Shown here: piece by piece, positions 8,182-16,406 of the stretch
Layout of the letters: the number at the start of each line of letters is the position of its first letter
How positions within the stretch are numbered: the first letter of the stretch is position 1
The notes under the pieces: model-generated
What the model was told of the DNA's origin: nothing
The model's input: the letters and a program-made list of their open reading frames with translations, nothing else
The model's database searches: none
Source: Prolixibacteraceae bacterium
GTDB taxonomy: Bacteria; Bacteroidota; Bacteroidia; Bacteroidales; Prolixibacteraceae
DNA length: 54,531 nt
Assembly (NCBI GenBank): GCA_021740385.1
Contig: JAIOZY010000037.1
Span: 1 to 54,531 of the forward strand
Reading direction: 5' to 3'
Position numbers and translations under genes: made by a program

Positions 8182-11037
8182 TTAAAATCCCGGATCGACG
8201 TCGCGGTTACACATCCCGTTAAAAGGGCAGAATTTACACATTTTATCATTTTCGGTCTGGGTAAAAGCTATCGTGGGATCAAGCATGTCGAGAATTAATT
8301 TTCGGAGGTGTTCGTTGTACTCGCCGGCTACATTTTCATACATAAGCGTTGATCCGTCTTTGAATGAAAATACCGGGTTGAAATCGGTTTTAAAAATGCT
8401 GTTGGCTCCGTAAACGGCCGGCATAAATGCATTTTCTTCCGGCATGTTTTTTTGCACACAGCGGGCATACATCAGGGTTTGAAAAGCGGCCTTATTCCTT
8501 TTGCTGCTATCGGCAAAAAGGTCTTCAATTAAACCTACCTCGTTTTTGTCTTTTCCGGTTTTGTAGTCGATAACCCTTACCGAATCCCCCATTTTGTCGA
8601 GCCGGTCGACATAGCCGTGTAGCCTGACATTAACCATTTTTTCCCCCAAGGTGATCACCTCAAAATCTTCAAAATCGTTTTCAAGCGAAATCAACCTGAA
8701 TGGCGCTATTTCGAGGTCATAGTTCAGTACTTTAAGCACGAACTTTCGAATAATTTCATATACAAGCAGGTTTTTCCCGTTCAGTTGAAAGTCCCGGCCT
8801 TTGAAATATTCCGAACCAACAGCTTCGTTTAAACAGCGTTCAATCCGGGGCTTGTCTTTTAATAATTGTTCAATGTTTTGTTTTTCAATATCTTTGCCAA
8901 TAAGCGGCTTGTATAAACTTTCGAGCGCTTTATGGGCAATGCGGCCAAACATCATCTGGTCAATTTCTTCGGCAATGTCGTCGCTTTCATCAATTCCTTC
9001 AATGTATTTAAAGTAGAACTTCAATTTGCAGTCGATGTAATTGTTGATGCTGCTTGGTGTTAATCCTTTACCGGTAAGGTAGCTGATCAGTTTATTCGTA
9101 ACAGGAGCTGTTTTTTCAATAACGATGGGTTCTGTTTCGACCGGTTCAAAATTAAAGACCGCTTGTTGTTCGTTAATTGTCAGGTGTTTTGCTTCGTATT
9201 TTAATTGTGTGGCAAACCGGCTGGGTTCTCCTTTCGATAATCCCTCGCTGCGGGTATCGTAAATCATTGTCAGGTTTTTTGCCCGCTGAATGAGCCGGTA
9301 AAAATAGTAGGAATAGATGGCGTTGTGTTGTTCCGGGCCCGGCATTCCGAAACCTTTCCGGAGCGAAAAGGGGATGAACGAATGCCGGTGGCTGTTTCCG
9401 GGCAGGCGGTCGTCGTTGAACGACAAAAAAATCAGGTTGTCGAAATCGAGACAGCGTGTTTCGAGGAAGCCCATTAACTGTGTGCCCGTTAGTGGTTCTC
9501 CTTCAAAAGGCACTGTTATACGTTCCAGTTGCCTGAGCATTAATTTGTAAAACAGTTTCTTTGATATGTTTCCGGGAGCAATATCCGTGTTTTCAAACAG
9601 CGATTGAAAAATGCGGTTCAGGGCCAGCGAAAGCTGGTATAGCGTTTCGCGTGTAAGGGTGTCGGTATCGGGCATGAGTTCGAACAGCTTGATAATAATT
9701 TCCTGCAGGTACGGTTTTACTGCCTGCGTGTTTTCGGGTATCGAAAAGATATGATGTAGCAGGGGCACCTCTTTAAAATGATTGGCCGAGAGGTATACGA
9801 GGTTGTTTTGTTTTATTTCCCGGTTAAGGTTATCCCGTTCTTCATTCAGGATGCCTGCCAGCAGGGGGTGGTTTACAACCGTTAAAACGTTGCGGTGGTA
9901 AAAAACCGGATTGCCCTGTTCGTCGGGGCGGCTGTTTCGGTCAATATCAATCAGGTTTTTTATTAAACTGAAAAGCGCGCTGTTTTTAAGGGGGAAACCC
10001 ATTGTAATGTTCAGTTTTTCAATGGTTTCGGGTATTGCAGTAAGTACGGGCATAAGCAGCGATTCGTTGCACATTACAACGGCGGTGTTATCGAAACGTG
10101 TGTTTACAATTTCTCGATTGGTGTCGAGCCAGCGGGAAACGTAAAGCGCCTGACCCGAAAAACCGGGGACAGCAACAAGTGTGGCTTCCTTCAGTGTTTT
10201 GAAATTAGCTGTTGGCATCGAAAAATCGTCCGGCATGGGGAAATCAACCAGGTTTGGCCTGATAAATAAAGCGGCTTCATGTTGCGGCGCATCGAGGTAA
10301 TATTCATCATAATCCCAAAAAAACAGTGCCGAACAGTTAGCCTGTAAAAACCTGAAGATTTTTTTCTCGCAGGTATTAAGCGCGTTAAAACCAACAACCA
10401 CCCAGTTTTCGCCTTGTAATGAAAAATCCCCTGAAATGATTTTTTGGGCCATTTCGCGGTAAATCATGCCCTCGTATGCCCGGTTTTTTGCTTTTAAAAC
10501 GTTGTTGTATGCGTGGTATATTTCAGAAAGGTTTTTCCAAATTGAGAGGAATTTTTGCTTCGATTCCGAATTTTTCAGGTCCAGTATGGCTTTCCAGAAT
10601 GTTGAAAGGTAATGGCGTTGTTCTTCGGTAAGGAAATCGAACCCGGCATCTATTTCTTTTAGCGATACAATATTTTTAAAAAGCTTTTTAGCATCGACCA
10701 GGTACTTGTCAATATCGTTAAAGTCGGTCAGGAGCATCTCGCCCCAGAAATAGAAATCGTCGAGGGTTTCATCGCTTTTGGTTATGGATGAAAAAACCTG
10801 CCAGAGTTCAACAACGAGTGTCTCGGGCGGTGCTGCTTTAAGTCCCGATGATGACTCAATCAGTTCGGATATGGTGAAAATGCGCGGCGAGAAAATCGGT
10901 TTTTCAATAAGTTCGCTTAAGTATTTTTGAAAAAAGAGGCCTGCCCGGCGGTTTGGAAATATTACATTAATTTCCGACAGGTTGTTATCGAATTTTTTAA
11001 GCAGGTATTCGGCTGTTTGTTTTAAAAATTTTTCCAT
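8182..11037 (-). CDS. AddB-like PD-(D/E)XK nuclease/helicase-fold protein
   Basis: A 951-residue protein of the RecB/AddB class, probably the partner of an AddA-like helicase in recombination repair; that partner is not in the window. The first about 600 residues are an inactivated UvrD-like helicase region (INVIFPNRRAGLFFQKYLSE, with no true Walker A). The C-terminal third is the nuclease: FGRIAHKALESLY and VRVIDYKTGK carry the active-site residues. A cysteine in YIDCKLKFYFKY plus the late CKFCPFNGMC are the right spacing for the AddB [4Fe-4S] clasp. The ATG at 11037 is chosen over one nine codons earlier. Confidence 0.85.
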   Translation of the reverse strand: MEKFLKQTAEYLLKKFDNNLSEINVIFPNRRAGLFFQKYLSELIEKPIFSPRIFTISELIESSSGLKAAPPETLVVELWQVFSSITKSDETLDDFYFWGEMLLTDFNDIDKYLVDAKKLFKNIVSLKEIDAGFDFLTEEQRHYLSTFWKAILDLKNSESKQKFLSIWKNLSEIYHAYNNVLKAKNRAYEGMIYREMAQKIISGDFSLQGENWVVVGFNALNTCEKKIFRFLQANCSALFFWDYDEYYLDAPQHEAALFIRPNLVDFPMPDDFSMPTANFKTLKEATLVAVPGFSGQALYVSRWLDTNREIVNTRFDNTAVVMCNESLLMPVLTAIPETIEKLNITMGFPLKNSALFSLIKNLIDIDRNSRPDEQGNPVFYHRNVLTVVNHPLLAGILNEERDNLNREIKQNNLVYLSANHFKEVPLLHHIFSIPENTQAVKPYLQEIIIKLFELMPDTDTLTRETLYQLSLALNRIFQSLFENTDIAPGNISKKLFYKLMLRQLERITVPFEGEPLTGTQLMGFLETRCLDFDNLIFLSFNDDRLPGNSHRHSFIPFSLRKGFGMPGPEQHNAIYSYYFYRLIQRAKNLTMIYDTRSEGLSKGEPSRFATQLKYEAKHLTINEQQAVFNFEPVETEPIVIEKTAPVTNKLISYLTGKGLTPSSINNYIDCKLKFYFKYIEGIDESDDIAEEIDQMMFGRIAHKALESLYKPLIGKDIEKQNIEQLLKDKPRIERCLNEAVGSEYFKGRDFQLNGKNLLVYEIIRKFVLKVLNYDLEIAPFRLISLENDFEDFEVITLGEKMVNVRLHGYVDRLDKMGDSVRVIDYKTGKDKNEVGLIEDLFADSSKRNKAAFQTLMYARCVQKNMPEENAFMPAVYGANSIFKTDFNPVFSFKDGSTLMYENVAGEYNEHLRKLILDMLDPTIAFTQTENDKMCKFCPFNGMCNRDVDPGF

Positions 11038-11212
11038 GGTTTTGAAATTACGCCGAATATACAATTTTGAAATGATTTGGCAGGCATTCTGAATGACTAA
11101 AATTCAGGTGAATAATCGCTGAAAGTATCATCGAAAACGTTTGCAATGTAAAATTAACTTAAAATTTTCTTTTCCATTTTTTTAGCATTTTAAAAATTAA
11201 TCCTATATTAGC

Positions 11213-11353
11213 TTCCCGAAAAAAGAAATGAATTTATGATTTTAGAAACCAAAACACAATAATCTTCCTTTTCTCTTTAAACCATCATCTATTTTCTGAT
11301 CTAACTAAACTATGAACAGCCGGGTTATCTTAAACGATAACCCGCTTTTTTTG
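11213..11353 (+). ncRNA. candidate small transcript ending in a strong terminator
   Basis: No gene on the plus strand precedes the terminator at 11321-11353, because the adjacent gene at 11037 is divergent. A weak -7-like box, TATATTAG at 11204-11211, could start a transcript of about 140 bases. It contains atctaactaaac (from about 11300), a string also found at 22215-22226, and a 14-codon ORF (11312-11356) that is mostly the hairpin. It may be a small RNA, or a leader whose gene has been lost. Start and existence are inference. Confidence 0.3.
11321..11353 (+). terminator. Rho-independent terminator in a gene-free stretch
   Basis: A perfect 9-bp stem cgggttatc (11321-11329) with gataacccg (11336-11344), 6-base loop, followed by CTTTTTTT. 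No coding gene lies upstream on this strand, which implies an unannotated transcript. Confidence 0.85.
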
Positions 11354-11420
11354 TAGCCACTTTATAGGCCAGGTTTTCTAACCCGGCTTAATACTGTTTT
11401 TTTAAGAAAGAAAGAAAAAA

Positions 11421-11453
11421 TCATCTGTGAAAATCTGAGTGCATCTGTGGACA
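11421..11453. repeat. short ATCTGTGAAAATCTG-type intergenic repeat
   Basis: tcatctgtgaaaatctgagt followed by gcatctgtggac is a near-match to a widespread intergenic repeat of the form ATCTGTGaaAATCTGTG..ATCTGTGG that I recall from many bacterial genomes. Within it, ATCTGTG occurs twice. The rest of the gap 11065-11633 is A/T-rich with no gene. Confidence 0.35.
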
Positions 11454-11576
11454 ATGAATATTTTGCAGAAGGAAAAAAATAAAATTCAGGACATAAATGA
11501 AGACCATCTTACGGTAATTTTATTGTCACGAATTTCCGAAACCGCAATTTATTTCTCCATTTAATCAATAGAAATG

Positions 11577-11584
11577 TATATTTG
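11577..11584 (+). promoter_or_regulatory. Bacteroidota -7 box for the SGNH-carbamoyltransferase block
   Basis: TATATTTG is an exact match to TAnnTTTG and lies 50 bases before the ATG at 11634. The -33 element is not clear (TTTA near 11548). It probably starts the long plus-strand block that runs to 19772. Confidence 0.55.
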
Positions 11585-11633
11585 TGAGCATGTATCCTTT
11601 AGGTAAACAAAGCCAGAATAAACGAACAGAAAA

Positions 11634-13877
11634 ATGAAGAATAGAGCCGGGAAAACAAAACCTGTTACATTGTCGCGATCAAAGAAGCTTACATACAACA
11701 TCATTATTGCCTTGTTGCCGTTTGTTATTTTGTTAATCCTCGAACTGTTATTGAGGGTGGTGGGCTATGGCGATAACCTGCGGCTTTTTGTCAAACATCC
11801 CGATGCTGCTTATGCCGGTTATAAGGTAGTTAATCCCGAAATTGGCAAGAAGTACTTTCAGCGTTTTGAATATGGGCGTCCGGCAAAAGATATCTTCCTG
11901 AAAAAAAAGGACGATGACGTTTTTCGCGTTTTTGTCATGGGCAGTTCAACGGTTGTTGGTTTTCCGTATGATAACAACATCATGTTTTCCCGTATTTTGC
12001 ACGAGCGTTTGCGCGAAGCTTATCCCGGTAAAAAAATTGAAGTGGTAAATACGGCCATAACGGCCATTAACAGTTTCACCCTGCTCGATTTTATGCCTCA
12101 AATTTTAAAAGAAAAACCCGATGCTGTTTTGTTTTATGCCGGTCATAACGAGTATTATGGCGCTTTTGGCGTAGGTTCGAACGAGGCAGTAACCCATAAT
12201 CCCACCTTAATTGCCATGCATTTAAAGCTGATGGGCAGCCGGGTTTACCAGTTAGTCAGGAATATTATTTCAGGGGCGGGCGACCTGTTTGCCCGGGTTA
12301 AAACAGCCACCGACAAACGGGGAACACTCATGACCCGCATTGTGAAAAACGCCGATATTACTTACGATAGCGAAGAGTATAAGAAGGGCATGGCTTATTA
12401 TGGCCGTAACCTCGAAATAATGCTTGCCCTGGCCGGCAGCCGCGATGTGCCTGTTTTTATTGGCGAGGTAGTAAGTAACATCAGCGATATAAAACCTTTT
12501 AACTCGAAAAAAACAACAACACTTAAACCGGCTATCGATTATTACCTGCTTGGCAAAAAGCTTGAAGAAAATGGTGATTTCGCCGGGGCAAAAGAAAACT
12601 ACAGCCTGGCACGCGATTACGATTGCATCCGCTTCAGGGCTTCGGGCGAAGTAAACGAAATTATTAACGATCTTTCAGGAAAATATGGTGCAACCCTTGT
12701 ACCGGTGTTGGATGTTTTTGAGGCAAATTCGCCCAACGGGCTTGTCGGTAACGGGTTAATGACCGAGCACGTGCATCCCAATATTGACGGTTATTTCCTC
12801 ATGGCCGATGCTTTTTACAATGCCCTGGTAACTGCTGAATTAATTGGCGAAGAAGTTTCGGAAAATGCCCCGGTTTTTGATGAAAAGTACAAAGAAAGCT
12901 ACGGTTATACCATGCTCGATAAATTGGTGGGGAAACACCGGGTAACCAACTTGAGTTACCACTGGCCTTTTGTCGACGAGTCGCACGGGTTTACCGATTA
13001 CCGCCAGGTGTACAAACCGGTTTCGGTACTCGATTCGCTGGCTTTTAATGTTATGGCCCGGGGCGATGTAAGCCTGACCGATACACACGAAAAAGTGGCA
13101 AAAATATTTCAACGAAATGGCGATTACTGGAACGCCTTCAGGGAATACAATGCACTCACAAAGATCAATCCGTACTGGCCGGTTTATTTTCGAAATGCAG
13201 CCGATTGCCTGTTGAGTCTGGCCGACCTGCCCGGGGCGCTCAGGTACTATGTCCGTTCCCTTGAATACGATAACTCTTTTTATGCCAACTACCGCATTGG
13301 TGAAATTTTCATGATTAAAAATGACATTAACAGTGCCATTAAACATTTTGAAGAAGCGCTAAGCATGGCCGATGATGAAAAGCTAAACGTGCTGGCAAAG
13401 CTTTACGTGGCCTATGCCTACAAGGGCGACCGGGATAATTTTGAACGAATTGGTAAAGAGATCACTAAACTTAACCCCGGACAAAAAATAAAAATTCCTG
13501 CCAGAAAATATACTTATCTGAATTACATACCGGCACGCATAAAACCTTTTATTGTTGAGGCTGACAAAGCCGTGCAGGAAAAGGATTATGTGAAGGCAGA
13601 ACAACAGCTTAACGAATCGTTAAGGGTGATGGATTCACCTCTTGCCCGGCGTAAGCTCGGTGAGTTGTATTTTCAGCAAGGGAAATTCGGCCAATCTGTT
13701 ATCCAACTTCAGAAGGCGAAAAAAGAATTTAACTTCGACCCGCGTTTTTTGCACATGCTATCCCAAAATTATCTTGAGTTGGAGGATACGGCTAACGCTA
13801 AAGCATGTTTGGATGAACTGAAGTTGGTCGATCCGGAGTATCCGGCCTTAGACGAGTTGCAAAACAAAATTGATTAA
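11634..13877 (+). CDS. membrane-anchored SGNH/GDSL hydrolase with TPR repeats
   Basis: A 747-residue protein with one N-terminal membrane anchor (residues about 21-43) and the rest probably outside the inner membrane. The SGNH hydrolase domain shows block I MGSSTVVG (Ser about 104), block III GHNEYYG (Asn about 172) and the terminal catalytic pair EHVHPN (His about 379-381). From about residue 480, TPR-like helical pairs run to the end. In the neighbourhood it is followed by a carbamoyltransferase, a DUF5989 protein and an SxtJ-like protein, a combination I recall from other bacteria, so it likely handles an ester or carbamate group on an exported product. The substrate is unknown. Confidence 0.85.
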   Translation: MKNRAGKTKPVTLSRSKKLTYNIIIALLPFVILLILELLLRVVGYGDNLRLFVKHPDAAYAGYKVVNPEIGKKYFQRFEYGRPAKDIFLKKKDDDVFRVFVMGSSTVVGFPYDNNIMFSRILHERLREAYPGKKIEVVNTAITAINSFTLLDFMPQILKEKPDAVLFYAGHNEYYGAFGVGSNEAVTHNPTLIAMHLKLMGSRVYQLVRNIISGAGDLFARVKTATDKRGTLMTRIVKNADITYDSEEYKKGMAYYGRNLEIMLALAGSRDVPVFIGEVVSNISDIKPFNSKKTTTLKPAIDYYLLGKKLEENGDFAGAKENYSLARDYDCIRFRASGEVNEIINDLSGKYGATLVPVLDVFEANSPNGLVGNGLMTEHVHPNIDGYFLMADAFYNALVTAELIGEEVSENAPVFDEKYKESYGYTMLDKLVGKHRVTNLSYHWPFVDESHGFTDYRQVYKPVSVLDSLAFNVMARGDVSLTDTHEKVAKIFQRNGDYWNAFREYNALTKINPYWPVYFRNAADCLLSLADLPGALRYYVRSLEYDNSFYANYRIGEIFMIKNDINSAIKHFEEALSMADDEKLNVLAKLYVAYAYKGDRDNFERIGKEITKLNPGQKIKIPARKYTYLNYIPARIKPFIVEADKAVQEKDYVKAEQQLNESLRVMDSPLARRKLGELYFQQGKFGQSVIQLQKAKKEFNFDPRFLHMLSQNYLELEDTANAKACLDELKLVDPEYPALDELQNKID

Positions 13878-13908
13878 ATTGATAATAAGTAGCAGGAAAA
13901 ATTAGCGC

Positions 13909-15768
13909 ATGAAGATATTAGGAATTTCGGCATTTTACCACGATTCGGCGGCAGCCCTGATCATTGACGGGCACATTGTTGCTGCTGCGCAGGAAGAACG
14001 GTTTACCCGTAAAAAACAGGATGCAGGCTTCCCGGTAAATGCCATTAGGTATTGCCTCGACGAAGGATCTGTAATTATCGACCAACTTGATGCCGTGGTG
14101 TTTTACGACAAGCCCATGCTGAAATTCGAACGCCTGCTCGAAACGTACTACGGTTTTTCGCCAAAGGGGTTGGCTTCGTTTGTTACGGCCATTCCGGTTT
14201 GGTTAAAAGAAAAGGTTTTTCTGAAAAAAATCATTCACGATAAATTAAAAGAGATATCGGATTACGATAAGGGCAAACTGAAATTGCTGTTTACCGAGCA
14301 TCACTTGTCACATGCCGCCAGTGCCTTTTATCCCTCGGGCTTTGAAAATTCCGCCATCCTTACCGTCGACGGGGTAGGCGAGTGGGCTACGGCTTCAATT
14401 TGCAGGGGAGCGGGTACACAGATTGAAATCCTGAAGGAGTTAAAATTTCCGCATTCACTGGGGTTATTGTATTCGGCATTTACCTATTTTCTGGGATTCA
14501 GGGTCAATTCGGGCGAATACAAACTGATGGGGCTTGCACCTTATGGGATACCCGGTTCGCCCGGGGTTGAAAAGTATGTGCGCCTCATTAAAGAAAAACT
14601 TATTGCCATTAAGCCCGATGGATCAATATGGCTAAACCAGCAATACTTTTCGTATGCAACCGGGTTGCGCATGGTGCCCGGCAAAAAGTGGGCGAAGTTG
14701 TTTGGCTTTTCGCGCAGGTTGCCCGAGGATAAAATTGAACAGCACCACTGCGACCTGGCTTATGCCATACAGCAAATTACCGAAGAAATTATCCTTACTA
14801 TGGCAACCCATGTTAAGGAACTTACAAATGCCGACAGGCTTTGCCTCGCGGGTGGTGTGGCTTTGAATTGTGTGGCAAACGGTAAACTTTTGTTGAATAA
14901 CATTTTTAAAGAAATCTACATTCAACCCGCGGCCGGCGATGCCGGGGGCGCTGTTGGGGCAGCACTGGCAGCCTGCCATATTTATTTTGATAACCAACGT
15001 GTTGAACTTGACCGCGATAATATGAGCGGGGCGTTTCTTGGGCCTTCGTTTACCAACAAGGAGGTTGAAAAAGGTGTGGCAACTTATAATGCTGTGTATT
15101 CCCGTTTCGATAACTTTGATGAACTGGCCGAAAAAGTTGCCGCTTTGCTCAATGAAGGGAATGTGGTAGGTTGGTTCCAGGGAAGGATGGAGTTTGGGCC
15201 ACGGGCACTCGGAAACCGCAGCATACTGGGCGATGCGCGTAACCGTGATATGCAAAAGAAACTGAACCTGAAAATTAAATACCGCGAAAGTTTCAGGCCT
15301 TTTGCCCCGTCGGTGCTTGCAGAAGAGAGCCGGAATTATTTTGACCTTAATGTAAATTCACCTTACATGTTGCTGGTGGCGCAGGTAAATAAAGAACGTC
15401 TAAAACCGTTGCCCGATAATTATTTCCAGTTGCCTTTAATGGAAAGGCTTTATATTGAACGCAGCGACATTCCGGCCGTTACCCACATCGACTTATCGGC
15501 ACGTGTTCAAACCGTGCACAGGGATACCAACCCGCGGTATTGGCAGTTGATTGAAACGTTTAAAAAGTTAACCGGTTATGGTTTAATCGTTAATACAAGT
15601 TTCAACGTACGGGGCGAACCCATTGTTTGTTCACCCGATGATGCTTACCGATGCTTTATGCGTACCGAAATGGATTACCTGGTTATAAACGATTACCTTT
15701 TTGTAAAAACAGAACAACCCGAATGGACCGAAAAAGACAACTGGCGTGAACAATTTAAGCCCGATTAG
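13909..15768 (+). CDS. NodU/CmcH-family carbamoyltransferase
   Basis: A 619-residue cytoplasmic enzyme that would transfer a carbamoyl group from carbamoyl phosphate, via an adenylate, to a hydroxyl on a sugar or natural product. The N-terminal Kae1-like ATPase fold shows ILGISAFYHDSAAALI, AAAQEERFTRKKQD and TEHHLSHAASAFYPSG, with the metal-binding histidines; DGVGEWATAS and LCLAGGVALNCVANG follow. The C-terminal domain has GRMEFGPRALGNRSILGD and the tail NTSFNVRGEPIVCSPDDA. Length and motif order are complete. It lies 31 bases after the SGNH gene and just before DUF5989/SxtJ genes. Confidence 0.95.
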   Translation: MKILGISAFYHDSAAALIIDGHIVAAAQEERFTRKKQDAGFPVNAIRYCLDEGSVIIDQLDAVVFYDKPMLKFERLLETYYGFSPKGLASFVTAIPVWLKEKVFLKKIIHDKLKEISDYDKGKLKLLFTEHHLSHAASAFYPSGFENSAILTVDGVGEWATASICRGAGTQIEILKELKFPHSLGLLYSAFTYFLGFRVNSGEYKLMGLAPYGIPGSPGVEKYVRLIKEKLIAIKPDGSIWLNQQYFSYATGLRMVPGKKWAKLFGFSRRLPEDKIEQHHCDLAYAIQQITEEIILTMATHVKELTNADRLCLAGGVALNCVANGKLLLNNIFKEIYIQPAAGDAGGAVGAALAACHIYFDNQRVELDRDNMSGAFLGPSFTNKEVEKGVATYNAVYSRFDNFDELAEKVAALLNEGNVVGWFQGRMEFGPRALGNRSILGDARNRDMQKKLNLKIKYRESFRPFAPSVLAEESRNYFDLNVNSPYMLLVAQVNKERLKPLPDNYFQLPLMERLYIERSDIPAVTHIDLSARVQTVHRDTNPRYWQLIETFKKLTGYGLIVNTSFNVRGEPIVCSPDDAYRCFMRTEMDYLVINDYLFVKTEQPEWTEKDNWREQFKPD

Positions 15769-15820
15769 TTGGTTCATCAGGCAACATCAATTAATTTTAC
15801 AACGAATAAAACAGTATTAA

Positions 15821-15970
15821 ATGGATTTTTTCAAAGACTTTTGGAATTACATGAAAGAACGAAAAAAATGGTGGCTCATACCCACGTTCATTATTTTCAT
15901 TCTTTTGGGCCTGCTTATTGTTTTGAGTTCAGGCAGCGCATTGGCACCATTTATTTATACCCTGTTTTGA
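15821..15970 (+). CDS. DUF5989-family small membrane protein
   Basis: A 49-residue protein beginning MDFFKDFWNYMKERKKWW, then one hydrophobic segment and ending SGSALAPFIYTLF. The charged start, the paired tryptophans before the membrane helix and the APFIYTLF end match the DUF5989 family that accompanies NodU-type carbamoyltransferases. It lies between the carbamoyltransferase and the SxtJ-like gene, with gaps of 52 and 19 bases. The role is not known; it may anchor the enzyme to the membrane. Confidence 0.85.
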   Translation: MDFFKDFWNYMKERKKWWLIPTFIIFILLGLLIVLSSGSALAPFIYTLF

Positions 15971-15989
15971 TTTTTTCAAAGAAATTAAA

Positions 15990-16349
15990 ATGAAGAAAGA
16001 TAAAACAACAGAAGCTATTCTCGTAATTGCCACCGGCTTTTTACTGCTTTTTTTCCTTAAGGATAAGGATTGGATGCTTTATGTTGCTCTTGGGGCAGGA
16101 ATAATTGGCATATTCATAAAGCCACTTGCCCGGCTTATTGCAACGGGTTGGTATAAACTTGGCGATGTACTGGGGTTTGTTGTTTCAAAAGTTGTGCTTA
16201 CACTGGTGTTTTTTGTCCTGTTGGTTCCCATTTCATTTTTGTACAGGCTTTTTAATAAAGATTCGTTGAAGCGAAAAAACACCTATACCTCTTTCTGGAG
16301 TGAACGCAACCACCTATACGGTGCCAACGACTTGAAAAATATTTGGTAA
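15990..16349 (+). CDS. SxtJ-like membrane protein
   Basis: A 119-residue protein with three to four membrane segments (ILVIATGFLLLFFL, WMLYVALGAGIIGIFI, VVLTLVFFVLLVPISFLY) and a conserved-looking C-terminal tail SFWSERN. This fits the SxtJ family, named from the saxitoxin cluster, whose members sit beside carbamoyltransferases. No enzymatic motif is visible. Confidence 0.85.
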   Translation: MKKDKTTEAILVIATGFLLLFFLKDKDWMLYVALGAGIIGIFIKPLARLIATGWYKLGDVLGFVVSKVVLTLVFFVLLVPISFLYRLFNKDSLKRKNTYTSFWSERNHLYGANDLKNIW

Positions 16350-16406
16350 TTTTAGTTTCTTGTGCTGAAATTGTTTGCACAAAAACGTTCAAATAATTCA
16401 AATCAA

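Noticed and set aside
11312-11356. 14-residue ORF across the terminator at 11321-11353
   Set aside because: Most of it is the terminator hairpin, so it is more likely chance than a leader peptide.
14632-15255. 207-codon open frame antisense to the carbamoyltransferase gene
   Set aside because: Overlaps the conserved carbamoyltransferase frame and shows no domain or signal; a shadow frame.
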